From: Paenarthrobacter sp. PH39-S1
Lineage (GTDB): Bacteria; Actinomycetota; Actinomycetes; Actinomycetales; Micrococcaceae
Assembly: GCF_030063245.1 (NCBI RefSeq)
Contig: NZ_JASISR010000003.1
Coordinates: 1-64,000 of the forward strand
Direction: 5' to 3'
DNA: 64,000 nucleotides
Position 1 is the stretch's first letter; the number at the start of each line of letters is the position of its first letter. The notes below the pieces were generated by a model, which had not been told where the DNA came from, did no database searches, and was given only the letters and a program-made list of their open reading frames with translations. Position numbers and translations under genes: made by a program. Positions 51,817 through 60,509 of this stretch are shown here, in pieces.

Positions 51817-53262
51817 GACGGCGGCGCCGCGGGAAACAGTCACCATATCCACGCGCGGCACCACCTTCACCCGCTCGCGCTGCACGCCCCCGTCCAAGGA
51901 TGCCGCTGCGCCCAGCGCCTTTTCGTGGGCATCCAGCTCCAGCCAGCCGTCCCAACTGGTGTACTGCACCCCGCGCTCATCCAGCAAATCGACGACGGCT
52001 TCCGGTTCCGCGTGCACGGCGGCCGGCAGCTGCGCGAGATCCCGCAGCAGGTGTGTCACCGTTTCCAGAGCGTCGCCCTTGGTGTGGCCGATCAGGCCGA
52101 CGGGTCCCCGCTTGATCCAGCCGGTGGTGTAAACCCCGGGGACCGGCGCGCCGTCGGCGTCCAGCACCCGGCCGCCGTCGTTCTCCACGACACCCCGTAC
52201 GTGATCGAACTCAACGTCTGCCAGCGCAGACCCGAGGTATCCGACCGAGCGGTACACGGCCTGGACCGGATACTCGATAATTTCTCCGGTACCGCGGGCA
52301 TCTCCGGTGCCATCCAGCTCGGTCCGTTCGAACCTGATCCCGCTGACCTTGCCATCCGTGCCGATGATCTCCACCGGGCTGTGCAGGAAATGCAGATGCA
52401 ACCGGCGCGACGCGGTTGATGTAACGGCGGAGACGTCGTCATCCTGGTCGACCAGCCAGTTCGTCAGGGTACCGACCATCGTCTTGATCTGGTTGTTGGT
52501 CCGGATCGCTTCATCGGAGGCCGCATCGAACTCGAAATCCTCCGGATAGAGCACGATGTCCACATCCTTGGAATGCGACAGCTCACGCAGCTCCAACGGC
52601 GTGAACTTCACCTGCGCCGGCCCGCGCCGCCCGAAAATATGCACATCCGTCACCGGCGAGGCCTGCAGACCCCGGTGGACATTGTCCGGAATCTCCGTCA
52701 CCAGCAGATCCTCGGCATGTTTTGACAGCATCCGGGCCACATCCAGGGCCACATTGCCATTCCCGATCACGGCAACGTGCTTGGCGGTCAGCGGCCACTC
52801 GCGCGGCACATCGGGGTGGCCGTCGTACCAGGAGACGAAGTCCGCGCCGCCGAATGAACCCTCCAGCTCGACCCCGGGAATATTCAGATCCGCGTCCTTG
52901 ATAGCGCCGGTGGCGAAAATGACGGCGTCGTAATGGGCCTGCAGGTCGGCCAAAGACAGGTCCGTACCGAAATCAACATTGCCGAAGAAGCGGATGTCGC
53001 CGCGGTCCAGCACCTTGTGCAGGGCGTTCACGATGCCCTTGATCCGGGGATGATCCGGGGCCACGCCGTAACGGATCAGCCCATAGGGGGCCGGATAGCG
53101 GTCGAAGAGGTCGATGCTGACGTGCAGGCCGCCGTTGCGGACTTCTTCGCTCTTGGTCAGGATATCCGCCGCATAGACGCCGGCCGGGCCGGAGCCGATC
53201 ACGGCCACCCGCAGCGGGCGTCCCTCGGTTCCGACGGATTTTTCGCAGCTGTTTGTTGACAC
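51808..53262 (-). CDS. fprA: ferredoxin-NADP reductase, FprA type (copy 2)
   Basis: 484 residues, closely similar through nearly its whole length to the copy at 35937-37412. FAD loop LRVAVIGSGPAGVYAADIL, NADP loop VAVIGNGNVALDVARML, and GWIKRGPVGLIGHTKGDA. GTG 53262 (VSTNSCEKSVGTEG) is preceded by AAGGA and is preferred to the longer frame at 53328. It follows the siroheme synthase gene by about 80 bp on the same strand. That context suggests supplying electrons, via ferredoxin, to a sirohaem-dependent sulfite or nitrite reductase, which is not in the window. Confidence 0.93.
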   Translation of the reverse strand: MSTNSCEKSVGTEGRPLRVAVIGSGPAGVYAADILTKSEEVRNGGLHVSIDLFDRYPAPYGLIRYGVAPDHPRIKGIVNALHKVLDRGDIRFFGNVDFGTDLSLADLQAHYDAVIFATGAIKDADLNIPGVELEGSFGGADFVSWYDGHPDVPREWPLTAKHVAVIGNGNVALDVARMLSKHAEDLLVTEIPDNVHRGLQASPVTDVHIFGRRGPAQVKFTPLELRELSHSKDVDIVLYPEDFEFDAASDEAIRTNNQIKTMVGTLTNWLVDQDDDVSAVTSTASRRLHLHFLHSPVEIIGTDGKVSGIRFERTELDGTGDARGTGEIIEYPVQAVYRSVGYLGSALADVEFDHVRGVVENDGGRVLDADGAPVPGVYTTGWIKRGPVGLIGHTKGDALETVTHLLRDLAQLPAAVHAEPEAVVDLLDERGVQYTSWDGWLELDAHEKALGAAASLDGGVQRERVKVVPRVDMVTVSRGAAVEV

Positions 53263-53343
53263 GGTGGTTTCCTTTTCTTCGTGGTGCCCGTCATCGACTG
53301 GGCAATTGCTGTCCGTTTGGGCGCCCACAAGCGCGCCTATTGC

Positions 53344-54579
53344 TCAATCGATGGAAATCTTTGCCTTTGCCAGGGCGACGGCGGCGAGCGGGCTGACGCG
53401 GACCACGTCGCCGACGACGATCACGGCCGGGTTCGCGACGCCGGCCGCTTCCGCCTGGTCCGCTATGCCGGCCAGCGTCCCGATCGTCACGCGCTGATCG
53501 GCTCCGTAACCGTTCTCGATAATACCGACAGGGCAGTCGGGACCGCGGCCATTGGCGGCCAGGAGCTCCGCGGATCGGCGCAGGGTTCCGACCCCCATCA
53601 GCAGCACCACGGTGTGATCGCTGCCCGCGGGTACGTTGGAGAGTTCCTCGTGGCCGCTGATCATGGTGAAGGCCTTGGCCAGACCGCGGTGCGTCACCGG
53701 GATCCCCGCCGCGGCCGGGACGGAGACAGCGGAGGTGACGCCGGAGGCCACTTCCACATCAATACCCTGAGCCCGGCAGAACAGCGCTTCCTCCCCACCC
53801 CGGCCCAGCACATAGGGATCCCCACCTTTAAGCCGGACCACCCGATGACCGGCTTGGGCCTCGCGGACCAGGATCTCGTTGATCTGCTGCTGCGGAACAA
53901 GATGGTGGCCCGGAGCCTTGCCTACCTCGATGACCCGCACCTCGGGATCCAGATCCGCCAACAGGCCGCGTGGCCCCAGCCGGTCCGCCACCACCACATC
54001 GGCCTGTGCCAGCAGCCGGCGTCCGCGCACAGTGATCAGCCCCGGATCGCCCGGACCACCGCCGACCAGGGCCACAGATCCGCTGGCCCCTGGTGATGTG
54101 CGGTGCCGCCGAAGAGGCAGGTCACCACATTCCAGGGCCACCGCCACCGCGCTGCGCAGCACCGCGGCCCGACGTGGATCTCCGCCGGCGCTGATGGCGA
54201 TCTTCACATCGTCCACCTCGGCAACGGCAGGGGTCCAGGCGGCAGACGCTTCATGATCGGAGGCATTGACGCACCAGATCCGCTGCGCCTCGGCGTCGGC
54301 CGCGACCAGCGAATCCACCTCCGCGACACCGGTGGCGGTCTGCACAAACCAGACCCCGTCCAGATCACCGGCAAGATAGCCCCGTTCGCGCCACCGCACC
54401 AGCCCGGCGTCGGCCAGTGCCCTGACCCCGCCCTCCGCCTCCGGTGCCACCACAGTGACCAGCGCGCCGGCGTCGAGCAGTCCCTTGGCGCGGCGCGCGG
54501 CAACCGGTCCGGCACCCACCACCAACACGGGGCGGCCCAGCAGCCGCAGCGAGATGGGGTATATGTCTTGAACAGCCAT
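53344..54579 (-). CDS. cysG: siroheme synthase / uroporphyrinogen-III C-methyltransferase fusion
   Basis: A 411-residue fused enzyme for sirohaem. The N-terminal precorrin-2 dehydrogenase module (about 1-150) has RLLGRPVLVVGAGPVAARRA and the NAD pocket. The C-terminal SUMT module (about 163-410) has SVALVGGGPGDPGLITVRGR, RLKGGDPYVLGRGGEE, VASGVTSAVSVPAAAGIPVT and the late TVVLLMGVGTL. It is shorter than the E. coli CysG (457), mainly in the middle, where the chelatase/dimer part lies, so iron insertion may need another protein. It sits between the ABC transporter genes and fprA on one strand, pointing to sulfur or nitrite assimilation. Confidence 0.92.
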   Translation of the reverse strand: MAVQDIYPISLRLLGRPVLVVGAGPVAARRAKGLLDAGALVTVVAPEAEGGVRALADAGLVRWRERGYLAGDLDGVWFVQTATGVAEVDSLVAADAEAQRIWCVNASDHEASAAWTPAVAEVDDVKIAISAGGDPRRAAVLRSAVAVALECGDLPLRRHRTSPGASGSVALVGGGPGDPGLITVRGRRLLAQADVVVADRLGPRGLLADLDPEVRVIEVGKAPGHHLVPQQQINEILVREAQAGHRVVRLKGGDPYVLGRGGEEALFCRAQGIDVEVASGVTSAVSVPAAAGIPVTHRGLAKAFTMISGHEELSNVPAGSDHTVVLLMGVGTLRRSAELLAANGRGPDCPVGIIENGYGADQRVTIGTLAGIADQAEAAGVANPAVIVVGDVVRVSPLAAVALAKAKISID

Positions 54580-54668
54580 GGAAACACCTTAAGGAGAGAA
54601 ATTCGGCGGAGCCAAAGAGTGCGAAACACCCGTTCACGCGGCGTCACGCGGGGACATACCGGCGGGCC

Positions 54669-54692
54669 GGCAGAACGGCAGAACGGCAGAAC
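54669..54692. repeat. 8-bp triple tandem repeat
   Basis: GGCAGAAC three times in a row, 17 bp after the permease stop (minus strand), in the gap between the permease and cysG genes. Confidence 0.85.
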
Positions 54693-54708
54693 ACGAGCGG
54701 GCGGCACA

Positions 54709-55656
54709 TCAGGTGGCGGCCAGCAGTCCCCTTCCGCGCAGCAGCCGGCGTTCCAACGGCGCGAAAATCAGCAGTTCCACGGCGATCCCGACAATAAGAA
54801 TCAGCAAAATGGCGCTCATGACGACGGCCATGTCGGACAGGTCCCGTCCCTGCTGCAGCAACGAGCCCAGCCCAAAGCCCATGGATCCGCCCATCGCAAT
54901 GATCTCCGCGGCCATCAGCGAGCGCCAGGAGAAGGCCCAGCCCTGCTTCAGCCCGGCCAGGTAGCCCGGCAGCGCCGCCGGCAGTACAATCTGCACCGCC
55001 ATCGCCCAGCGCCCAGCCCCGAGCACCTGCCCCATCCGGCGGTACTGCGGCGGAATCTGGTCCACCCCCGCGATCAGCCCGTTAATGATGGACGGCACCG
55101 CTCCCATCAGCAAGACAAAGTAGACGGTGGCATCGGAGAGTCCAAACCAGATGATCGCGGCGGGCACCCAGGCCACGGACGGCAGCACCTGCAGCCCGGA
55201 AATCAGTGGCCCCAGCGCCGTGCGCAGCGGCCGCACCTGGGCTATCAACAGCCCGATCGGCGTGGCGATCAGCGCGCTGGCCACGAAGCCGATGAACCCA
55301 CGCTGTACGCTTGTCCACACCGCGCCCTGCAGCTTGCCGTCGCCCCACAGCGCCGACAGCGATGCGGCCACATCCAGCGGACCGGGCACCAGATCCGCGC
55401 GTTTGTGGCCCAGCATGATGTAGAGCTGCCAGAGCAGGACCAGAACGACGACGGCGCCAAGCGGCGCGAGGATTTTGGTCAGGTTCAGCGACGGACGGGG
55501 CGGCAGCTCGGACTGCAACGCATCCAGCCCGGCCTCGACCTCGCTCACCGAGTGCCCTCCGCCGATCGAGTCTGGGGCCGCACCAGCAGGGTTTTCGGGC
55601 CACCCCTGCGGGGGCAGGGAACCGGCGGCGAGCAGGACCTCTTGTTCAGCGGACAT
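54709..55656 (-). CDS. ABC transporter permease, nitrate/sulfonate/taurine type
   Basis: A 315-residue inner-membrane permease of the SsuC/TauC/NrtB family. A hydrophilic N-terminus of about 60 residues, then six helices. The coupling-helix EAA motif is GQVLGAGRWAMAVQIVLPAA followed by LPGYLAGLKQG, and the family signature ISGLQVLPSVAWVPAAIIWF is clear. It overlaps the ATPase gene by 11 bp, so it is co-translated. Together with the ATPase and binding protein it imports an oxyanion or sulfonate. Confidence 0.92.
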   Translation of the reverse strand: MSAEQEVLLAAGSLPPQGWPENPAGAAPDSIGGGHSVSEVEAGLDALQSELPPRPSLNLTKILAPLGAVVVLVLLWQLYIMLGHKRADLVPGPLDVAASLSALWGDGKLQGAVWTSVQRGFIGFVASALIATPIGLLIAQVRPLRTALGPLISGLQVLPSVAWVPAAIIWFGLSDATVYFVLLMGAVPSIINGLIAGVDQIPPQYRRMGQVLGAGRWAMAVQIVLPAALPGYLAGLKQGWAFSWRSLMAAEIIAMGGSMGFGLGSLLQQGRDLSDMAVVMSAILLILIVGIAVELLIFAPLERRLLRGRGLLAAT

Positions 55657-56446
55657 GGCGGCTGATCTCCTTGCGCAGTTCGGCGGTGATTTCCGCCGCC
55701 AGGGTGGCGGCCTCTTCCGGCGCTTTCTGTTTGGCGGACACCGTCCATTCCCGAACCACTCGGCCCGGACGCGAGGACATCAACAGCACCCGCTGGCCCA
55801 GCCGGACCGCTTCGCGGACATTGTGGGTGACAAAAACGATGGTCCGGCCGGTCCCGCGCCAGATGCGCTCCAACTCGTCGTGCAGCAGGTCCCGGGTGAT
55901 GGCATCGAGCGCCGCAAATGGTTCATCCATCAGCAGCACATGCCGGTCCTGCGCCAGCGAACGGGCCAGCGCAACACGCTGGCGCATGCCACCGGAAAGC
56001 TCATGTGGGCGCTTGTGCCCGGAGCCGGCCAAATGCACCAGCTCCAGCAGTTCCTCCGCCCGCCTCCCCAGTTCAGCCTTCGGAACCCCGCGCAGCCGCA
56101 GCGCCAGTTCAATGTTTCCGCGCGCGCTCAGCCACGGGAACAGCGTCGCATCCTGGAACATGAAGGCGGCGCCGTCAGCCGGGAGCTCCATGGAACCCGC
56201 AGTGGGAGGCTGCAGACCGGCCACCAGGTTCAGCAACGTCGACTTCCCGCATCCCGACGCACCCAGCAGCGCGACGAATTCCCCGGGCCGGATCACCAGA
56301 TTGACGTCGTCGAGCACCGGCGCGCCCGCGCCGAAGCGTTTCCCCACTCCGCATAATTCAATCACCACTCCCGGATCAACCGGGATCCGTACGTCGTCGT
56401 TCCCGCCCCGGCCCCCTACCAGAGGCTGAACCGGCGCCGCCGTCAC
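55646..56446 (-). CDS. ABC transporter ATP-binding protein, nitrate/sulfonate type
   Basis: A 266-residue ATPase of the SsuB/TauB/NrtD group. Walker A LLGASGCGKSTLL, Q loop AAFMFQDATLFPW, signature HELSGGMRQRVALARS, Walker B VLLMDEPFAALD, and H loop IVFVTHNVREAV. The sequence FQDATLFPWL is typical of this group. GTG 56446 overlaps the stop of the binding-protein gene (GTGA). It is the second gene of the transporter operon. Confidence 0.94.
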   Translation of the reverse strand: MTAAPVQPLVGGRGGNDDVRIPVDPGVVIELCGVGKRFGAGAPVLDDVNLVIRPGEFVALLGASGCGKSTLLNLVAGLQPPTAGSMELPADGAAFMFQDATLFPWLSARGNIELALRLRGVPKAELGRRAEELLELVHLAGSGHKRPHELSGGMRQRVALARSLAQDRHVLLMDEPFAALDAITRDLLHDELERIWRGTGRTIVFVTHNVREAVRLGQRVLLMSSRPGRVVREWTVSAKQKAPEEAATLAAEITAELRKEISRHVR

Positions 56447-57609
56447 TGGCTGCCCAAACCCGCGGCGGAGACGGCCGGCAGACCGGCATCTCTGAGCACC
56501 GCGTTCAGCGGGCCCAGATTCACCATGCCGCCGAGGTCCGCGCTCTTGGTCGTGCCGGCGTCGACCCCGTCCTGCAGCAGTTTGCGGTACGTTCCGGCCA
56601 ACGGATCGTCGGTAAAGCTCAGACCGGACAGGGACCGGGACAGCACGTCAGCTGGCAGGGCGGAGCCCGCAGCCGTCGTCAATCCGGCATTGATCACCTC
56701 GGCGGCCGCGGCGGGATTCTGCCGCAGCCACTGCACCGACTCCACGTGCCCCTTCAGCAGCGCCCGGACAGTCTCCGGATGCTGATCCAGGAAATTCTTG
56801 TTCACGACAAGAATCGTCGTCGGGAACTGGCCCGGCTTCGCCGTCAGCGAGCCGTCCCACAGATCCTTCTCATCCACCAGCACCGTGGCCCCGGCCTGGA
56901 GCACCAGACGCGACGCCCAGGGCTCAGGCAACCATGCGCCGTCGAGCTTTCCATCCTGGAACAGCTTCAGCGCCGCGGCGTTGTCCGTCGGATTGATGGT
57001 CACTGCGTCCGGCGCTCCTGCGTCAGCCTGTCCGGATTTCAGGCCCTGCCTTCCAAGCCAGGAGCGCAGCGCCACGTCCTGGGTTCCGCCCAGCTGCGGG
57101 GTGGCCAGAACTTTGCCCTTGAGGTCTGCGGCGGTCCGGATTGACGGCTTGACCACCAGCTGCGCCCCGCCTGACGCCGCGCCGGCAATGACGCGAAGCG
57201 ACTCGCCCCTGCTCTTGACAAAGGAATTGATGGCCGGGTTCGGGCCCAGATACGCGGCATCGATGGCCCCGGCATTGAGCGCCTCCACCGCCGCCGGCCC
57301 GGCGTTAAACACCTGGGTGCTCAGCTTCGTGGCGCCCAAGTCCTTTTGGAAGAATCCCTGCTGCAGCCCGATCAGCGCGGGAGCATGCGTCACGTTGCCG
57401 AAGTAACCCAGCTTCAGGGTGGCCGCCGGCGTGGTCACTGCGGCGGTGGGTGCCGGCGCATTTTTCTGTGTCACGGAGGCGACGGCGGCACCGGCGCCGA
57501 TCAGCAGCACCAGCGCCGCAAGGAGGGAAATTTCAAGCCCTCGACGCCGGCGCTTGGGTGCGTCGCCAGCGACGATTCTAATGGTGGCCGGCTTCTCAGG
57601 AATGGTCAT
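56443..57609 (-). CDS. ABC transporter substrate-binding protein, sulfonate/nitrate type
   Basis: A 388-residue binding protein of the SsuA/TauA/NrtA fold (NMT1-like). Basic cytoplasmic start (PKRRRRGLEIS), one hydrophobic segment (LLAALVLLIGAGAAVAS) and then TLKLGYFGNVTHAPALIGLQ, GPAAVEALNAGAIDAAYLGP, PQLGGTQDVALRSWL and LPEPWASRLV. No cysteine follows the hydrophobic segment, so it is not a lipoprotein and is probably an anchored or cleaved Sec protein. It is the first gene of the operon. Substrate could be an alkanesulfonate, sulfate ester or nitrate; the sirohaem gene downstream fits either sulfur or nitrogen. Confidence 0.9.
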   Translation of the reverse strand: MTIPEKPATIRIVAGDAPKRRRRGLEISLLAALVLLIGAGAAVASVTQKNAPAPTAAVTTPAATLKLGYFGNVTHAPALIGLQQGFFQKDLGATKLSTQVFNAGPAAVEALNAGAIDAAYLGPNPAINSFVKSRGESLRVIAGAASGGAQLVVKPSIRTAADLKGKVLATPQLGGTQDVALRSWLGRQGLKSGQADAGAPDAVTINPTDNAAALKLFQDGKLDGAWLPEPWASRLVLQAGATVLVDEKDLWDGSLTAKPGQFPTTILVVNKNFLDQHPETVRALLKGHVESVQWLRQNPAAAAEVINAGLTTAAGSALPADVLSRSLSGLSFTDDPLAGTYRKLLQDGVDAGTTKSADLGGMVNLGPLNAVLRDAGLPAVSAAGLGSQ

Positions 57610-57708
57610 GGACTCACCCTAGAGTCGCCCGAAGCCCCGCTCAATGGCGCGGAAACCCGGGGTCATCTACGTTCATGTGGCGTCACACGAAGCTCGCCGT
57701 CGTTGCGG

Positions 57709-58161
57709 TCACCGATTTTCGACTGCGAATCTTTGCGCCAGATGCTCCGCGCGGATATAGATGGCTGCCGAGGGCACGGTCTTGCCGCTCAAATAGGTGG
57801 AGAGGCGGGACTGGGATGTACCCAGGTTTCGCGCAAACTCGAATCGGGACATGCCCGCCTTGGCTAGGAAATCCGAGAGCCTTCCGGCCACTTCTGAGAC
57901 TTCCTCCGCAGCTGCTCGTTCCCTGACCAGCTTCATGCCGGCCCGAAGCATGCCGGCAGTACCCGGGTCCTCAATGGCTTCGATTACTTGGACCATTTCG
58001 CGTGCCACTTCGCAATACGGGTTACGCCGCACGGCTGCCATAATGCGCCGCCAATGCGTAATGTCCCCAAGCTCCGCCGCTGTCAAGAGCCCCTCGAAAC
58101 CCCAATCTTCTACTGGACTGTCCGGCGTGACGTTCAGATTGCGAAATTTAAGCTCCGTCAC
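57709..58161 (-). CDS. HTH (XRE-type) antitoxin-like protein
   Basis: 150 residues. The C-terminal part (about 95-145) is a Cro/C1-type HTH: LSDFLAKAGMSRFEFARNLG, then TSQSRLSTYLSGKTVPSA. The N-terminal part is a helical module (DWGFEGLLTAAELGDITHWR, VIEAIEDPGTAGMLRAGM) unlike simple repressors and probably contacts the partner. GTG 58161 overlaps the stop of the nucleotidyltransferase gene (GTGA) and follows GAGGAGG, so the pair is tightly coupled. I infer an antitoxin/autorepressor for that protein. The order, toxin first, is like HigBA and several AbiE-like variants. Confidence 0.8.
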   Translation of the reverse strand: MTELKFRNLNVTPDSPVEDWGFEGLLTAAELGDITHWRRIMAAVRRNPYCEVAREMVQVIEAIEDPGTAGMLRAGMKLVRERAAAEEVSEVAGRLSDFLAKAGMSRFEFARNLGTSQSRLSTYLSGKTVPSAAIYIRAEHLAQRFAVENR

Positions 58162-58904
58162 GATTCCTCCTCACCACTGACCATTTGCGCCGAAAGTTGT
58201 TGACAGAGATTCACCGTCTCTTGCCAATCGAGCCAACGAGCGGACAGCCCCTTGTATCCTTCCAGCCGCGTTGTTGTCCCAGAGTCGTTGGGCAGCGGAT
58301 GCCCCAACTGTCGAGCCACCTGGGAAGAAACGGCGGCACCGTCATGCGCCTGATCCGCGTAATACTCGTCCATCCCGGAGAGGACGAGCGCGGCACGCTC
58401 CAGGCCGACATGATCTGCAAGAGCTGCAACGTCCAAGTAGTTACGGGTCTGGTTGCGCTTCGTGATGAGGAACGCTTTGATTCGCAAGGTCTCCTCGGAC
58501 GTCGGGACCATGACAGTGTTCCTAATCGTCAACTGAACTTCTGCAACTTCCAAGGGGCGGAGCCGGATCAGTTGACGCAGCCCAGTTTCAATTCCGCCCA
58601 ATTCCCCCAGGATGATCTTCCCGTACGTCAACCTATTCACGGCCCAGCCGTCATCGGACTCAAGGGCTTCCAAAACGAGGTCGAAATTAGCGCGCAGCTC
58701 CCGGAGATCGTAGTCATGATCATAAGACGCCCTGTGCCCGGCATAGAGCGCCGCTGCGCTTCCGCCCACCAGAACAGCATCGGGAACCAAACGCTGGAGT
58801 CTCGACGCGGATTCCAAGACTTCTTGAAGCTCCGGCTGGAGATCCTTGCGCGCAGGGAACCGCCCTATTGGCTCCTGCCAATCTCGATCATTGGATGGCA
58901 CCAC
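58158..58904 (-). CDS. nucleotidyltransferase-like (AbiEii-related) toxin candidate
   Basis: A 248-residue protein with a nucleotidyltransferase core: DAVLVGGSAAALYAGHRASY then DHDYDLREL, that is GGSA...DHDYD, the metal-binding pair of the fold. Later AFLITKRNQTRNYLDVAALA matches the C-terminal helices of AbiEii/AbiGii-type toxins. Such proteins modify tRNA or other targets and stop growth or abort phage infection. It starts at GTG 58904 (or 58901) and is coupled to an HTH gene. It is divergent from a type I restriction operon across about 108 bp that contain a perfect dyad. Substrate unknown. Confidence 0.78.
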   Translation of the reverse strand: MVPSNDRDWQEPIGRFPARKDLQPELQEVLESASRLQRLVPDAVLVGGSAAALYAGHRASYDHDYDLRELRANFDLVLEALESDDGWAVNRLTYGKIILGELGGIETGLRQLIRLRPLEVAEVQLTIRNTVMVPTSEETLRIKAFLITKRNQTRNYLDVAALADHVGLERAALVLSGMDEYYADQAHDGAAVSSQVARQLGHPLPNDSGTTTRLEGYKGLSARWLDWQETVNLCQQLSAQMVSGEEES

Positions 58905-58914
58905 GTCCTAAATT

Positions 58915-58930
58915 TTATCAAATGTGATAA
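58915..58930. promoter_or_regulatory. dyad between the toxin-antitoxin pair and hsdM
   Basis: TTATCA-AATG-TGATAA, perfect 6-bp arms, in an AT-rich patch 11 bp from the nucleotidyltransferase start and 83 bp from hsdM. The best guess is the operator of the HTH protein at 57709. Its position could let that protein also affect hsdM transcription. Confidence 0.55.
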
Positions 58931-59012
58931 GTATTTTCGAGAAGGAACTTACAGCTTCCGTGCCTATCGAAGCTGTCCCGGGGCGCTTCCATCGCGCACT
59001 AAACTGGCTCAA

Positions 59013-60509
59013 GTGATCACAGGTGAAATCAAGTCTCAGGTGGACAGGGTCTGGAATACGTTCTGGACCGGCGGAATCTCGAACCCAATCGAGGTCATCG
59101 AGCAGATCACGTACCTCCTCTTCCTGAAGCGGCTCGACGAAACGCAGACTCGCGAGGAAAAGCGGGCCAATCGCAGCGGCACGGCAATCCACAATCCCGT
59201 CTTCCCTCCCGGCAACGATGTGTTCGGCCGCAGCTACCAGGAGCTGCGCTGGTCAAAGTTCAAGGACCTGGACAATGACGTGATGTTCAAGCTCTTCAAT
59301 GAGAGCATCTTCCCCTTCCTCCGCGAGGAGCTGCCCAAGCAAAGCAATGGCGAAGAATCCAGCTACGCCCAGCATCTGAAGGGCGCCCGCTTCACCATTC
59401 CCAGCGCACACGTCCTGGGCAGCGTGGTTGACATCATCGACGAGATGGACATGACCGGCAAGGACACCAAAGGTGACCTGTATGAGTACATGCTCTCCAA
59501 GCTCTCCTCCGCCGGCACCAACGGACAGTTCCGGACCCCGCGCCACATCATCAAGCTGATGGTTGATATGCAGGCACCCAAACCGCTAGAAACCATCTGC
59601 GACCCGGCATCGGGCACCTGCGGATTCCTGATCAGCGCCGCCGAGCACCTGCGGGCGCACAACGAGACCCTGCTAACCAACCCGGAAACCGCACATTTCT
59701 TCCACCACGAGCAGTTCCACGGCTTCGACTTCGACGCCACCATGCTCCGCATCGGAGCCATGAACCTGCTCCTGCACGGCGTCGAAAACCCGGAGGTCAC
59801 CTACCGTGATTCGCTGGCAAACCTGCATGCCAGCGAGGAAGAGAAGTACCACCTGATCCTGGCCAATCCCCCGTTCGCCGGCAGCCTGGATTACGACAAC
59901 GTAGCCAAGGACCTGCTGAGCCCGGTCAAAACTAAAAAGACCGAGCTCCTGTTCCTCATTCTGTTCCTCCGGCTACTCAAACCCGGTGGCCGCGCGGCGG
60001 TCATCGTTCCGGACGGCGTGCTCTTCGGCTCCAGCAAGGCCCACAAGGAACTGCGCCGGATGATCGTTGACGGCCACAAGCTGGACGCCGTGGTCAAACT
60101 CCCCTCCGGCGTCTTCAAGCCCTACGCCGGGGTCTCAACCGCCATTCTGTTCTTCACCAAAACCAATTCCGGCGGTACGGACAACGTCTGGTTCTACGAC
60201 GTGAAGTCCGACGGCTTCAGCCTGGACGACAAGCGCACGCCGCTTGGCTCTTCTGACCTGGACGACGTCCGGGCCCGCTGGGGAAAACGTACGACGACGG
60301 AACTCACCAGGGCGCGCACCGACCAGTCCTTCTTCGTCCCCCGCGAAGAGATCGAAGCCAACGGGTACGACCTGTCGCTGAACCGGTACAAAGAGATCGA
60401 ATACGACGACGTCGATCACAAGGCTCCGGAGGAGATCCTCGCCGACCTGGATGCCCTCGAAGCCGAGATCACCGCTGGCATGGCAGAGCTGCGGGAGCTG
60501 CTGAAGTGA
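59013..60509 (+). CDS. hsdM: type I restriction-modification methyltransferase subunit
   Basis: A 498-residue adenine-N6 methyltransferase. The N-terminal HsdM domain (about 1-140) begins ITGEIKSQVDRVWNTFWTGG, then ISNPIEVIEQITYLLFLKRL. The SAM motif I is ICDPASGTCGFLISAAEHL, the catalytic motif IV is LILANPPFAGSL, and DGVLFGSSKAHKELRR follows. The frame is open far upstream, but GTG 59013 gives the canonical family start. It overlaps hsdS by GTGA. With HsdS it methylates the recognition site, and with HsdR (partial, 63675 onward) it forms the restriction complex. Confidence 0.95.
   Translation: MITGEIKSQVDRVWNTFWTGGISNPIEVIEQITYLLFLKRLDETQTREEKRANRSGTAIHNPVFPPGNDVFGRSYQELRWSKFKDLDNDVMFKLFNESIFPFLREELPKQSNGEESSYAQHLKGARFTIPSAHVLGSVVDIIDEMDMTGKDTKGDLYEYMLSKLSSAGTNGQFRTPRHIIKLMVDMQAPKPLETICDPASGTCGFLISAAEHLRAHNETLLTNPETAHFFHHEQFHGFDFDATMLRIGAMNLLLHGVENPEVTYRDSLANLHASEEEKYHLILANPPFAGSLDYDNVAKDLLSPVKTKKTELLFLILFLRLLKPGGRAAVIVPDGVLFGSSKAHKELRRMIVDGHKLDAVVKLPSGVFKPYAGVSTAILFFTKTNSGGTDNVWFYDVKSDGFSLDDKRTPLGSSDLDDVRARWGKRTTTELTRARTDQSFFVPREEIEANGYDLSLNRYKEIEYDDVDHKAPEEILADLDALEAEITAGMAELRELLK

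Noticed and set aside
58185-59012. Upstream extension of the hsdM frame
   Set aside because: It is the reverse reading of the nucleotidyltransferase gene; the canonical HsdM start (ITGEIKSQVDRVW) is at 59013.
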